Positions 1 through 8,430 of a stretch of 35,502 nucleotides of DNA are shown piece after piece. This stretch comes from an uncultured Bermanella sp. (lineage in GTDB: Bacteria > Pseudomonadota > Gammaproteobacteria > Pseudomonadales > Oceanobacteraceae), in NCBI GenBank assembly GCA_913058575.1, contig CAJXRF010000059.1, forward strand, positions 1-35,502, read 5' to 3'. Numbering within the stretch: position 1 is the stretch's first letter; every line of letters begins with the position of its first letter. The notes beneath the pieces were generated by a model, which did no database searches, was not told the origin of the DNA, and saw nothing but the letters and a program-made list of their open reading frames with translations. A program made the translations under genes and the position numbers.

Positions 1-12
1 AATGTTTCCACT

Positions 13-803
13 TTAATCTTGGCACATGGGAGACGGGTCCATCTCATTTCCTGCAATGACATTTACCCCCACCTCTCCTTCGGGCTTGGTTCCTTCAGGT
101 ACCGATAAACTTAAATCACATTTAAATTTAGCGAACTCGGTAATGTTAACGTCATCCCTAAACACGGTGTAATAGTGCGTTCCAGGACATTGTAATAAAT
201 TGCGTGCGCCAGCCCATTGAGTCAAGGTTTGAAATAGTTGTGCCCATATGACTTGTTGACCCACAAACGGTCCTATGTGCCTAATATAAGCCACTGTGGT
301 TTGGGGCAACTCTTTTACTTCAACCTGTATATTCGATAAGTTCATTCTGTATATGTCCCATTTAGTATTATTGTCAGAGCCATCAATATACAAAGGGGAC
401 ATGCCCGTTACTTGCCAATCGCTGCTGGGCGTTTTTCTATTCTTGCTAAGCACTTGCCAATTCTTGCTAAATGTTTCATGACCACCATTACGCCACTGAG
501 TGGCCGTCATGGAAAAATATTCCTTAAAGGTACGAGCAAACACAGCCGAATTACTAAATCCGCAATCTAGGGCAATGTTCGTTATAGGCTTATTGGTAGA
601 GAACTGCACCGCATGGGCCGCTTTTTCAATACGAATACGTTGAATGTATTTATAAAGAGACTCCCCCACCACTGCGGTAAAAATACGATGAAAGTGATAC
701 GCCGAAAAATAAGCCAGTTCAGCCAAAGACTCTAATGTGGCTGGTTGAGCATAATGTGTATTAAGATGATCGAGTACTTTATTAATCCGCTTGGTGTATT
801 CAT
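13..803 (-). pseudogene. AraC-family regulator with GyrI-like C-terminal domain, apparently frameshifted near its start
   Basis: The long open frame (13-726) encodes most of an AraC-type double helix-turn-helix (FSAYHFHRIF, then CGFSNSAVFARTFKEYF) followed by a GyrI-like small-molecule-binding domain (VEVKELPQTTVAYIRHIGPF). Proteins of this type usually begin MNEYTKRINKVL. That sequence is present in the same frame upstream of 726 (NEYTKRINKVLDHLNTHY), but no ATG, GTG or TTG precedes it before a stop. The only ATG with a good ribosome binding site (AGGAA, 807-811) is at 803 and lies out of frame. Restoring one GAAT tandem copy (ATGAATGAATAC instead of ATGAATAC) would join the frames exactly. 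I infer a 4-bp deletion, or a sequencing error. The only alternatives are a TTG start at 726, which would lose the first helices, or a rare ATT start. The family call is secure; the pseudogene call is less so. Confidence 0.7.
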
Positions 804-970
804 TATTTCCTGGGGGTTTTGGGGTAACGGGAAACTTTCCATGTTTTTATTAGGCAACTATGAATGTGCGATCATTCTACAGCAGTCTTTAAACAATATT
901 AATAACTATTCATTTAGAGTAATAGCAGGCCTCAAATCATTACCCCACTTTATTTTAGCAATATCACTTA

Positions 971-1705
971 TCAATCAGAAACGTATCGATTAATAATCTC
1001 TTTATGTTTTCCACTAGCGATGAGCTTTTTAAGTGAAGTATTAAATTCATCGCGCAGCGCTTTACTTCTAAACCCTACTTTATACAAACTGGGAGGAAAT
1101 ATAGTATGAATATTCACACCCTGACTCACATCAGCGCGGGTTTCTTTGGCTTTATAATATTTAAATATATTTTTATCCATTACCACCGTTTCGGTTCTGC
1201 CGTTATACACCATGGTAATTTGTATATCTTGCCTAGGCTCTTCTTTATAGCGATTATTTTTGCTGGCCATGTTTTTAAAGTCATCCCCTAAATATAGCGT
1301 CGCACTTTGAAAAGCCAACACTGAACGATCTGACAGGTCAGCCACGTCATTAATAGTGTATTTATTTTTGGCAAGAGATACCGCCACATTTTGATAAGTA
1401 ATATGGCTTTGTGAATAAAAAACAGAGTCAATACCAGAGGATTCATTAATGGTCATAGCCGCATCGACTTTCCCCTCCTTCAATGACCAAGGCACTCGAG
1501 CAAATGGCAAATATACAGGTTTAACAGTATGCCCAGTTAACGCTAAGGCTTCTTTTATAATATCTAGTTCCATGCCTTTATTTTCACTGGAAATAACATA
1601 AGGAGGTAAAGCTAACCCTACTGCCACCTTAATCTCTTTAGCCACACTGCCAAAGGATAAAGCCAATAAAATAATTGAAGGGATAATTCTTAGAAGGATA
1701 TTCAT
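971..1705 (-). CDS. Periplasmic solute-binding protein, family 3 (amino-acid-binding type)
   Basis: This 244-aa protein has a clear Sec signal peptide (hydrophobic residues 4-20, cleavage near SVAKE). The mature sequence reads as a bacterial extracellular solute-binding protein family 3 fold: IKVAVGLALPPYVISSENKGMELDIIKEAL at the N-terminus, then PVYLPFARVPWSLKEGKVDAAMTINES. It ends with the helix typical of the family (LKKLIASGKHKEIINRY). Such proteins bind polar amino acids or similar small ligands in the periplasm. The start is supported by AGAGGA five bases before ATG. No ABC permease or ATPase gene is adjacent, so it is an orphan that may serve a distant transporter or a sensor. The next upstream gene in the same direction (1910-2659) encodes a paralogue, but a 204-bp gap suggests separate transcription. 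The ligand cannot be deduced. Confidence 0.88.
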   Translation of the reverse strand: MNILLRIIPSIILLALSFGSVAKEIKVAVGLALPPYVISSENKGMELDIIKEALALTGHTVKPVYLPFARVPWSLKEGKVDAAMTINESSGIDSVFYSQSHITYQNVAVSLAKNKYTINDVADLSDRSVLAFQSATLYLGDDFKNMASKNNRYKEEPRQDIQITMVYNGRTETVVMDKNIFKYYKAKETRADVSQGVNIHTIFPPSLYKVGFRSKALRDEFNTSLKKLIASGKHKEIINRYVSD

Positions 1706-1839
1706 GGGGTCCTCTTTAGCACATAAAATAAAGAAAAAAGAACAAACAAAATCTCATGAGTAAAGATAGTAGAATAAGCTATAGAATCAAGCCCACCCTA
1801 TAACATTAGATTTTAAGGTGAAAACGACTGAACAATTCA

Positions 1840-1857
1840 TTAAAAAATATTTTTTAA
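1840..1857. repeat. AT-only 18-bp perfect palindrome
   Basis: TTAAAAAATATTTTTTAA is a perfect 18-bp palindrome in the 204-bp gap between two binding-protein genes transcribed leftward. On either strand it gives an A-run, a stem and a T-run, so it could be a weak terminator of 1910-2659 or an AT-rich promoter element of 971-1705. Nothing else in this gap is recognisable. Confidence 0.4.
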
Positions 1858-1909
1858 CTTTAAATTAGTCTATTAAAACCCTGCACTAATGATCAACCGC
1901 CTTGCACTA

Positions 1910-2659
1910 TTAACGTAACAGCCCTTCAAACCTGCCGTTTCTTTCTAAATGGGAATACGCATCTTTAAATGTCTTTATTATATGTTCTGGAGTATTTTTA
2001 CTGAACGCCAAGTTGTCTGTTACGGTAAAGGCAAAAAGGACTTTTTCAAATACATCAGGATTAACCTTTAGTTTTTTAGCTTCTGATTGAAGTTGTTTTT
2101 CATCACTGATCACTAAATCATATCGCTTATTAATAAGCATGTTGAGCAATTGTTCTGACTTCACACTCTGATGTATGTTCTTGTCTTTAAAACCACTCAG
2201 CGCTAAAAAATCATAATTATAAGTGCCGCGCATGGCGCCTACTTTTAGCTCTTTGGCTTGGGACAAACTGATTATATTAAGATTATTTTTAGTTAATTTG
2301 AAAAAATATATCTCTACCCCTTTAGATATAGGACCTATCCAATGAAATAGTTGTTCTCTTTTTGGTGTTCTGCCAATACAGGCAACTAAAAAATTCGGTT
2401 GATTAAGAGCATCGTTATAAACTCTCGCCCAAGGTTGCAATTGATAATCAAAAGGGTGTTGGCTGTGCTTTAAGACTTTTAAAGCAATTTCATAGGCAGG
2501 ACCAACTAATTGACCTTTATCTTCATATACAAAGGGTCGCCACTCTGCGCATCTGGCCTTAATGAACACTAATGATTGATTAGTATCAGCTTGGCTAGAA
2601 GGTACTCCCCATAACAACAAATGCATGAACCACATAACCACAAAAAAAGGGTGCATCAT
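1910..2659 (-). CDS. Periplasmic solute-binding protein, family 3-like
   Basis: This 249-aa protein starts MMHPFFVVMWFMHLLLWGV and has a signal peptide ending near SSQA-D. The mature part follows the family-3 binding-protein pattern: CAEWRPFVYEDKGQLVGPAYEIALKVL, QLQPWARVYNDALNQPN, then a second lobe with LKVGAMRGTYNYDFLA and LINKRYDLVISDEKQL. It is divergent from its neighbour at 971-1705, so the two are not a recent duplication. The start is supported by TAGGAA five bases upstream of the first of two ATG codons. No permease is linked. It is presumably a periplasmic sensor or scavenger of small polar compounds; the ligand is unknown. Confidence 0.82.
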   Translation of the reverse strand: MMHPFFVVMWFMHLLLWGVPSSQADTNQSLVFIKARCAEWRPFVYEDKGQLVGPAYEIALKVLKHSQHPFDYQLQPWARVYNDALNQPNFLVACIGRTPKREQLFHWIGPISKGVEIYFFKLTKNNLNIISLSQAKELKVGAMRGTYNYDFLALSGFKDKNIHQSVKSEQLLNMLINKRYDLVISDEKQLQSEAKKLKVNPDVFEKVLFAFTVTDNLAFSKNTPEHIIKTFKDAYSHLERNGRFEGLLR

Positions 2660-2720
2660 CTGTATTCCTAGCTAAGCCTAAATGTATGCCTCAATTATAG
2701 CCCCAACTCAACATAGCGCA

Positions 2721-3206
2721 TTACTTAGGTGAATCAACCATACTGGTATAGTTATTCTTAAAGAGTGCAGGCATTTTACAAGGGCGGCCCGTTTCAATAT
2801 TAATACACACATAATCAAGGGTGGCTCGCAATATGATTACCCCATCTGCTGGGCGAATAATTTGAAACTGGCGGGTGGCGCGCAAGCGGCCATCGTTTTT
2901 TGTCATCCAATTACCCACCCATAACTCATCATGTAAATGAGCCGCTGCCAGATAGGTAATGTGACTGTCCCTAACCGCCATGCCGAAACCCAATTCACTG
3001 GCAATATCAGGATCAATTCCCACTGACTTTGAATTTTCTCTGGCGCACTCATCTAACCAACGAACATAAACCGAGTTATTAACGTGTTGGTAGCTATCGA
3101 TATCCAGAGATTGCGCCACCACCTTCACAACAAAAGGGTTAGGAAAATCCCAATTAATATTTTCAGGATTATTAGAATCGGTTTTTATTGCTTCGTTGGT
3201 ATTCAT
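2721..3206 (-). CDS. Acyl-CoA thioesterase of the 4-hydroxybenzoyl-CoA thioesterase (hotdog) type
   Basis: This 161-aa single-hotdog protein has the 4HBT active-site helix at residues 33-52 (SLDIDSYQHVNNSVYVRW). The family's catalytic Asp is D37, in D-x3-HVNN. The rest fits a hotdog beta-sheet (YLAAAHLHDELWVGNWM, RATRQFQIIRPADGVIILRATLDYVCINIETGRPCKMP). The expected reaction is hydrolysis of a short or aromatic acyl-CoA in the cytosol. About 20 residues precede the conserved fold, slightly more than usual. ATG at 3206 is the only good start, but its ribosome binding site is weak. It is divergent from the GFA-like gene across roughly 150 bp. The substrate is unknown. Confidence 0.88.
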   Translation of the reverse strand: MNTNEAIKTDSNNPENINWDFPNPFVVKVVAQSLDIDSYQHVNNSVYVRWLDECARENSKSVGIDPDIASELGFGMAVRDSHITYLAAAHLHDELWVGNWMTKNDGRLRATRQFQIIRPADGVIILRATLDYVCINIETGRPCKMPALFKNNYTSMVDSPK

Positions 3207-3352
3207 AAATATTATCGCTAAAACATTGAAGATTTTCCCGACTATAACACAGCCATTTTATATCTCAGCTACTGCTAAAAAAAGCCATCAGCGCCATCCA
3301 AATAACTACGCTACCCTAAAGGTAAATAAATTGCTTACCCAGGTTGTTCATC

Positions 3353-3841
3353 ATGCTGTTAGAAGGCTCATGCCATTGTCAGGCTGTCACTTTTTCTGTA
3401 AACGCCTCACACCCTTATCCTTTTAATATTTGTTATTGTCAAGTGAGCCGTAAAACCAGCGGCAGTGGTGGCTTTGCCATTAATATTGCAGGAAGCACCG
3501 AAACTCTTAAAGTCACAGGAAAACAACATATATCTGTTTACCAAGCCGCAATACTCAATGAATCCACCCAACAAAAAATAACCAGCCAAGGCAAACGTCA
3601 CTTTTGCAGTTTATGTGGCAGCCCCTTGTATATATGGGATCCACGCTGGCCTGAACTGGTTCACCCCCATGCCTCTGCCATTGATACACCCCTGCCTATT
3701 CCCCCTGAAAAAACTCACCTTATGCTTAATTACAAAGCCAATTGGGTAACCCCTTGTGTTAGTGACAATGACCAACAATTTTCTGAATACCCAAGTGAAA
3801 GCATTCAACACTGGCACCAAAGATTATCTCTTGAAAAATAA
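3353..3841 (+). CDS. GFA-family (glutathione-dependent formaldehyde-activating-like) zinc protein
   Basis: This 162-aa protein has the GFA (Mss4-like) fold signature: a first pair GSCHCQAVTF (C7, C9), a second cluster NICYCQVSRKTSG (C27, C29) and the late pair RHFCSLCGSPLYIWD. Family members bind structural and catalytic zinc. Most have no proven substrate, so formaldehyde chemistry should not be assumed. The usual third cysteine of the middle C-x-C-x-x-C motif is serine here (S32), so one zinc site may be altered. I prefer ATG 3353 over an in-frame TTG at 3344, because AGG at 3341-3343 is well placed for it and the conserved sequence starts immediately. No terminator is obvious after the stop. 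Confidence 0.85.
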   Translation: MLLEGSCHCQAVTFSVNASHPYPFNICYCQVSRKTSGSGGFAINIAGSTETLKVTGKQHISVYQAAILNESTQQKITSQGKRHFCSLCGSPLYIWDPRWPELVHPHASAIDTPLPIPPEKTHLMLNYKANWVTPCVSDNDQQFSEYPSESIQHWHQRLSLEK

Positions 3842-4019
3842 TCAAATCTTATTTTTAGGCTGGCATATTTTTGAACATTTTTTACCCCATAGTTACCCGC
3901 TTATACTTGACCCCACACGTCATTGGGCTGCCTAACCTAGCTGATATACTGCCAGCAGGTTTTATTTAAGCATTTTCTATTGGTATTTGTAGCCCAATAG
4001 AGAGACACGAAGGAAGCGC

Positions 4020-4796
4020 ATGAAAAATTTATTTAGTTTAGAAGGAAAAGTGGCCATCATCACCGGTGGCTCCCGCGGCATAGGTGCCATGATGGCGCGA
4101 GGCTTCGTTGAAAACGGTGTAAAAACCTATATCACTGCCCGTAAAAAAGAAGAACTTGACGCCACGGCCAAAGAACTTAGCCAATATGGCGAATGTATTG
4201 CTATCGCATCTGACATATCCACTGTTGAGGGAATTGAAGCGTTAACCCAAGAGATCATGAAGCAGGAAGATAAAATTGATATTTTAGTAAACAATGCCGG
4301 TGCCACTTGGGGGGCTCCCATATCCGAGTTTCCTGAAGCCGGTTGGGATAAAATCATGGACTTAAACGTAAAGTCCCCTTTCTTTTTAATTCAGCAGCTA
4401 CTACCAGCCCTTAAAGCGGCCGGTACCAAGGAAGACCCAGCACGAGTGATTAATATTGGTTCAGTGAATGGTTTGTCTTACTCTGGTATGAATAACTATT
4501 CATACACCGCCAGTAAAGCGGCCATCATTCATTTAACCAAACACTTGGCTGCTGATTTAGTCAAAGACAACATTAACGTTAACGGCATCGCCCCGGGTTT
4601 CTTTCCAAGTAAAATGACGGCGTTTGTTTTAGATGGCCATGAAGAGCAGGCTGCCGCTTCTATTCCTCGCGGTCGCATTGGTTCTCCTGAGGATGCTGCC
4701 GGTACCGCTATTTATTTGTCATCTCGTGCTTCGGCTTGGATGACGGGTAACACTATGGTGCTGGATGGTGGACAAATTATTAGCGCTCATAAATAA
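4020..4796 (+). CDS. Short-chain dehydrogenase/reductase (SDR), 3-oxoacyl reductase-like
   Basis: This 258-aa classical SDR has the nucleotide-binding glycine motif TGGSRGIG (residues 15-22), NNAG (91-94), catalytic Ser148 in INIGS, and the YxxxK pair Y162/K166 (YTASKAAI). It ends with the usual SDR tail (GNTMVLDGG). Arg41 in ITARKKE, after the second strand, suggests NADP(H) preference. The sequence style is close to FabG/RhlG-like ketoacyl reductases, but the substrate cannot be assigned. GAAGGAAG about five bases before ATG is a strong ribosome binding site. It appears to be monocistronic, with a hairpin about 30 bp after the stop. Confidence 0.9.
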   Translation: MKNLFSLEGKVAIITGGSRGIGAMMARGFVENGVKTYITARKKEELDATAKELSQYGECIAIASDISTVEGIEALTQEIMKQEDKIDILVNNAGATWGAPISEFPEAGWDKIMDLNVKSPFFLIQQLLPALKAAGTKEDPARVINIGSVNGLSYSGMNNYSYTASKAAIIHLTKHLAADLVKDNINVNGIAPGFFPSKMTAFVLDGHEEQAAASIPRGRIGSPEDAAGTAIYLSSRASAWMTGNTMVLDGGQIISAHK

Positions 4797-4826
4797 ATCA
4801 ATGTAGTCGCTATTATGTAAATCTAA

Positions 4827-4863
4827 GTTGCTCTCTTATTTACCTCATAAATATGAGAGCAAC
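4827..4863 (+). terminator. Stem-loop terminator after the SDR gene
   Basis: Arms GTTGCTCTC (4827-4835) and GAGAGCAAC (4855-4863) pair perfectly over 9 bp. The loop of 19 has an inner ATTTA/TAAAT pairing. The right arm is followed by a pyrimidine-rich stretch (cctttctttt). The hairpin begins about 30 bp after the SDR stop codon. Confidence 0.6.
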
Positions 4864-5097
4864 ACCTTTCTTTTGTTTGCACGGTTTTTAACCCCACTGT
4901 TATGTGTAAGCTATTTTTAAACTTCCTTTAACGTTCCCTAACTTATTTTACTGGGCAGGTAGCTACCGCTATCACCTTTTAAAACCACTAACTTATCCTT
5001 TCTATCACCCCAGCGATTAAGCCCTCCACTATCAGATATCTCCAAACCGCCTGGAGGCGAGAGTGCCTAATGGTAAGATTAATAGCCAAAAAACCAT

Positions 5098-5126
5098 TTG
5101 CAAATGATTATCATTAAGATTATGGT
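5098..5126 (+). promoter_or_regulatory. Promoter with an embedded Fur-box candidate
   Basis: GCAAATGATTATCATTAAG at 5100-5118 matches 14 of 19 positions of the Fur consensus GATAATGATAATCATTATC, including the ATGAT and ATCATTA cores. It lies inside the spacer of a plausible sigma-70 promoter: TTGCAA at 5098-5103, a 17-bp gap, then TATGGT at 5121-5126. Bound Fur would block RNA polymerase directly. The gene at 5169 starts about 43 bp after the -10 box. The rest of the gap 4864-5097 holds nothing I recognise. Confidence 0.6.
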
Positions 5127-5168
5127 AAGAAAATATCTATTTATCGCTGTTTTATTCGGAAATACCCC

Positions 5169-5609
5169 ATGAGATACCTATGCAATAATCACCGAACACA
5201 ATTCATTAATGACCCTCAGCACGCAGCCCAATCTTGGCAGGTCATGATGTTACAGGCCCGGGAATTATTTCACCTGCAAGATTGGCACAAGGCGGCCATG
5301 GTGTATGGTAATGCCTTTGAAATTTCAGAACTTTTGTTAATCAGTGATCCAACAGTTTTTTCAGTGGATCGCTACCTGCGTTGCGCCCTTGAGTTTGCCT
5401 ATGCCCTTAGAAAAAATCATACCGATTCAAATCTTAATGCTTTAATTCCCCACGTCAAAAGCCACATTAAACACGTTAAGCATTCCATGACCACAGAGTA
5501 CTTAATGCAGCCAGTTGAAGAGGTGATTAACCTGCCCATTCACTTAAGTGATCACTGGATGCAGTCGTTGTTGTCACTGGACCACTTGGATCACCGGGTT
5601 TTACATTAG
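5169..5609 (+). CDS. Small, mostly helical protein of unknown function, probably Fur-regulated
   Basis: I do not recognise this 146-aa protein. It has no signal peptide or membrane segment and looks largely alpha-helical. A central stretch (AARELFHLQDWHKAAMVYGNAFEISELLL-like spacing, residues about 29-57) resembles one tetratricopeptide-style helix pair, with small residues and aromatics at TPR-like positions. The middle and end are rich in His and Leu (HVKSHIKHVKHSM, HLSDHWMQSLLSLDHLDHRVLH). The ATG at 5169 follows a promoter carrying a strong Fur-box candidate, so it may be made under iron limitation. It converges with the tape-measure-like gene, with only 2 bp between their stop codons. 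A role in an iron-starvation response is inference from the promoter alone. Confidence 0.65.
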   Translation: MRYLCNNHRTQFINDPQHAAQSWQVMMLQARELFHLQDWHKAAMVYGNAFEISELLLISDPTVFSVDRYLRCALEFAYALRKNHTDSNLNALIPHVKSHIKHVKHSMTTEYLMQPVEEVINLPIHLSDHWMQSLLSLDHLDHRVLH

Positions 5610-5611
5610 TC

Positions 5612-6118
5612 CTATGTGGTGGGCCAAGTTACGTGCAGGGGTTTTGGCATCCAAGGGAATTGAATGGTGGAAAATGAAAATGGAGACTGTGTTAACAGTT
5701 TATCATTGGGGCGATTGGTCACCAATAACTCCCAATGATTAGGGCACTCTTTTAGTAAGCCTTCTCGGACAAGCCACTTTTTTCTAAAATCCTCTACTGA
5801 CTTGGTTTTTTCCTCAGGCCAGTAGGCCATGCAAGTTTGTAAAAAGTCATTGACCACCTGAGTCTCCTCTGGGGTGATACTATTCACTTTACGGTGTTTT
5901 TCTGCAGCGGATAACCCGCATAATAAATTATTTAAAGACAGGTCTTCCTCACTATCGACATCTTCTGAGCTTGTCATATATTGCAAACACAGCACAGCTT
6001 GATATTGACACACATTACTTTTCAATAAGTCTAAATTTGGTCGTAGCCATCTATTTTTAATAAAATAGCTAGGCAATAAACTTTGTAACAGCACGAGGCC
6101 AGCGTTATTAATTTTCAT
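5612..6118 (-). CDS. Stand-alone homologue of the C-terminal domain of contractile-injection-system tape-measure proteins
   Basis: This 168-aa protein matches the conserved C-terminal block of the CIS_TMP family (tape-measure or baseplate-associated proteins of eCIS/PVC/Afp-like particles). It starts with NAGLVLL and a long helix, then LCLQYM, the hallmark LNNLLCGL, ITPEETQVVNDFL, MAYWPEEKTKSVEDFRKKWLVREG, a strand block WELLV, LLTQSPFSFSTIQFPWM and final LHVTW. Full-length family members are several hundred residues or more and have long N-terminal parts, which are absent here. The start is ATG 6118 (an upstream TTG at 6127 is less likely); its ribosome binding site is weak. No sheath, tube, spike or ATPase genes are nearby. 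It could be a relic, an orphan regulator or decoy, or part of an unlinked system. The family call is fairly sure; the function is unknown. Confidence 0.8.
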   Translation of the reverse strand: MKINNAGLVLLQSLLPSYFIKNRWLRPNLDLLKSNVCQYQAVLCLQYMTSSEDVDSEEDLSLNNLLCGLSAAEKHRKVNSITPEETQVVNDFLQTCMAYWPEEKTKSVEDFRKKWLVREGLLKECPNHWELLVTNRPNDKLLTQSPFSFSTIQFPWMPKPLHVTWPTT

Positions 6119-6253
6119 AGTATTCAATAATGTTCTTAAAAATAAGTTTTAGCCATTTATCAATAACGGTTTTAATTTAGGTTATTTTGGCTAATTCTAC
6201 ATAGCTTACAAACTTCAAAGGCCGCTGATTGATAACCGCAGGCTAGCTCTGCT

Positions 6254-8344
6254 TTAAAACGTAAACTTTAATCCCAGCGAGGTAATGGTTTCCAGTTCAG
6301 ACACCGCTGTTCGGGTTTTATAATCATCACTGTATTCGTAGTCGGTAATATTTTGGCGAGCATAAGCATTACGAATATCAATGTAAAACACACGCCCCTC
6401 TTTGGGAGTGTAATCTAGGCGTAAGTCTAAACTGTGCTTAGCTGGTAGTCGCTCTGAATTGATCTTTCCCTCAACAGGGTCATACAAATAAACATCTGGA
6501 TTTCCATCAGGGTTGTCTGAATTCCCAAGACCGTCACACGCATCAATACTCGGGTCACTGGTTAAATCATCACCGCATTGGTAATAAGCCACACCATCAG
6601 AAATAGGTGTCACCAAGCCACCACTTTGATATCGCCATTTAGCCCCTACACTAATGGTTCGGCTGTATTGATAGTTCCCCACCAAATTAATAATCCAAGG
6701 GCGGTCGTAACTGTAATTAAAGCTTTCGCCTGTGTTGTGATTGGTCCGTTCGGTGCTGCTATAGGCCACCGATAGCCAACCGTACCAATCATCACTTAAG
6801 TTTTTATTAATAAGAAATTCAATACCCGAAGCATGGCCGCTGGCATTATTGATAAACTTAACTTCCTCAGGTGTCGTGTTTTCATCTTGATAAGCTTCAT
6901 TGGAAATAATAATGTCATGAATGTCTTTGTAATAAACTTCTAATTTGGCACTTAGTAAATCATTCAACGCGTATTCAAACCCCACCACATAATGCTCACT
7001 ATTGGGTTCCTTTAAATCAGGATTACCTAGGGTTTTGGTAACAGCAAAAAAGTCTCTGGGAAACTGATAGTGCTTACCCACAGCGGAGGTTAATGTCCAT
7101 CTATCATTGAGTTCATAACGGCTGGATAATCTAGGTTGGTAATTACGCTCTTTTAAATAGTCGTCATAATCACTGCCCATGCCAAAGGTAATTTGCCAAA
7201 AAGGGGTGGCTAACCAATCGTAGGCTGAATACACGTATAAGCCATTTAAGTTGAGTGTTTCTTGAGAATCAAAACGCTCACCGGTAGAGGCTGGGTCACA
7301 ACTTTCAACATCGTCATTACAAGGGTTATACAAACCATCCATGGTATATTTTAAGTGCAAATTAGTGGTTTCAAATCCGTAGCGCCAGTTATCGCCATTA
7401 TTAATTGGAGTTTGAAATTGCCCTTTAACCCGTGCATTTTTACTGGTGGCATCAAGATCAAATAAGGTACCCACCTTAAAATTAAAATCTTGTTCTATTT
7501 GACTCACCACCAATAAAGCACTAGTTCCCCCAGAGAAAACCGTGTCATATAAAATGCCCTGACTATTAAAATAACCATCTAGATTACCTTTACCAATAAT
7601 CGTAGGTTCTTTACCCGCTTCTTCAAAATTCTCATCTAATTCGAAGCTAACCTTGTCTTTAGCACCGGTGGCCACAAAACGAAGATTACTGGTGTTATCC
7701 ATTCGCCAGTGATATTTCACCTGGTAATCAGAATTTTTAGGCACCTGAATAATAAGCCCTTCGTCTTCATCGGCTATTTCATCAAAATACCATTTAAGTA
7801 AACTTTCACGATAGCTAATGTATAACGCACTATTTTCGGTAACCGCCCCTTCCACCAAGATGCCAGCACGAATAAAGCTTAAATCTACTACCGTGGAGAT
7901 CTCTTCGTGGTAGGGGTCTCTTAAATTGGTATCCAATACAGCGCCAATGGCATTATTGTATTGCGCATCCCAGGCCCCGGCCTTTAATGAAAAATCTTGG
8001 ATAATATTATCGTTATAGGTACTGGAGCCATCGTTGTGAAATAAATACCCCACAGACATGTGATCGGTAATGTAGCGATTATCAGCAGGACTAGAACCCC
8101 GTACAGCAGGTTCGCTGTCATCGTCACCGTCCAATACCACACCCGGTAACGCTTCAATGGCTTTAATAGGATCACCATTGGCACCGGGGACTTTCAATAA
8201 TTTTTGGGTAGAGATGGTGGGCCCTAAATCCTCCCCCCCGTGAATGCTAATGGGAGAGAGCTCGATAACGTCACCTTGATCATTGGCCATGACAACATTG
8301 GAAAAAAGCACCAGCATTAACAGTGTTACTAATCGTTCCATCAT
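6254..8344 (-). CDS. TonB-dependent outer-membrane receptor
   Basis: From ATG 8344 this is a 696-aa protein with a signal peptide (MMERLVTLLMLVLFSNVVMA) and a possible TonB-box-like stretch (DVIELSPISI). The plug domain (about residues 35-170) includes ANGDPIKAIEALPGVV and AVRGSSPADNRY. A C-terminal beta-barrel follows with alternating aromatic strands and a terminal Phe (LGLKFTF), the usual signal for outer-membrane insertion. It is expected to import a scarce ligand, energised by TonB-ExbBD, which are not encoded here. AAGGAAGG just upstream supports the MMER start over an in-frame upstream ATG at 8395. The plug is of the group with GDP-x3-IE-x-LPGV and VRG-x-SPADN motifs rather than a recognisable siderophore or B12 type, so the ligand is unknown. 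Its promoter carries phased repeats. Confidence 0.92.
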   Translation of the reverse strand: MMERLVTLLMLVLFSNVVMANDQGDVIELSPISIHGGEDLGPTISTQKLLKVPGANGDPIKAIEALPGVVLDGDDDSEPAVRGSSPADNRYITDHMSVGYLFHNDGSSTYNDNIIQDFSLKAGAWDAQYNNAIGAVLDTNLRDPYHEEISTVVDLSFIRAGILVEGAVTENSALYISYRESLLKWYFDEIADEDEGLIIQVPKNSDYQVKYHWRMDNTSNLRFVATGAKDKVSFELDENFEEAGKEPTIIGKGNLDGYFNSQGILYDTVFSGGTSALLVVSQIEQDFNFKVGTLFDLDATSKNARVKGQFQTPINNGDNWRYGFETTNLHLKYTMDGLYNPCNDDVESCDPASTGERFDSQETLNLNGLYVYSAYDWLATPFWQITFGMGSDYDDYLKERNYQPRLSSRYELNDRWTLTSAVGKHYQFPRDFFAVTKTLGNPDLKEPNSEHYVVGFEYALNDLLSAKLEVYYKDIHDIIISNEAYQDENTTPEEVKFINNASGHASGIEFLINKNLSDDWYGWLSVAYSSTERTNHNTGESFNYSYDRPWIINLVGNYQYSRTISVGAKWRYQSGGLVTPISDGVAYYQCGDDLTSDPSIDACDGLGNSDNPDGNPDVYLYDPVEGKINSERLPAKHSLDLRLDYTPKEGRVFYIDIRNAYARQNITDYEYSDDYKTRTAVSELETITSLGLKFTF

Positions 8345-8430
8345 GCCTTCCTTAACCAATGCGTTATTGAATGCGCACCCTAACAAACCAAGCATGGGGA
8401 TAAAAGCGCCTTTTAAGGGGTTTAGACGTT

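Noticed and set aside
745-993. 82-codon plus-strand frame
   Set aside because: It overlaps the regulator's leader and the gene end on the other strand, has no ribosome binding site and no recognisable motif.
5548-5742. 64-codon plus-strand frame
   Set aside because: It lies over the end of one real gene and antisense to the tape-measure-like gene; composition fits a shadow frame.
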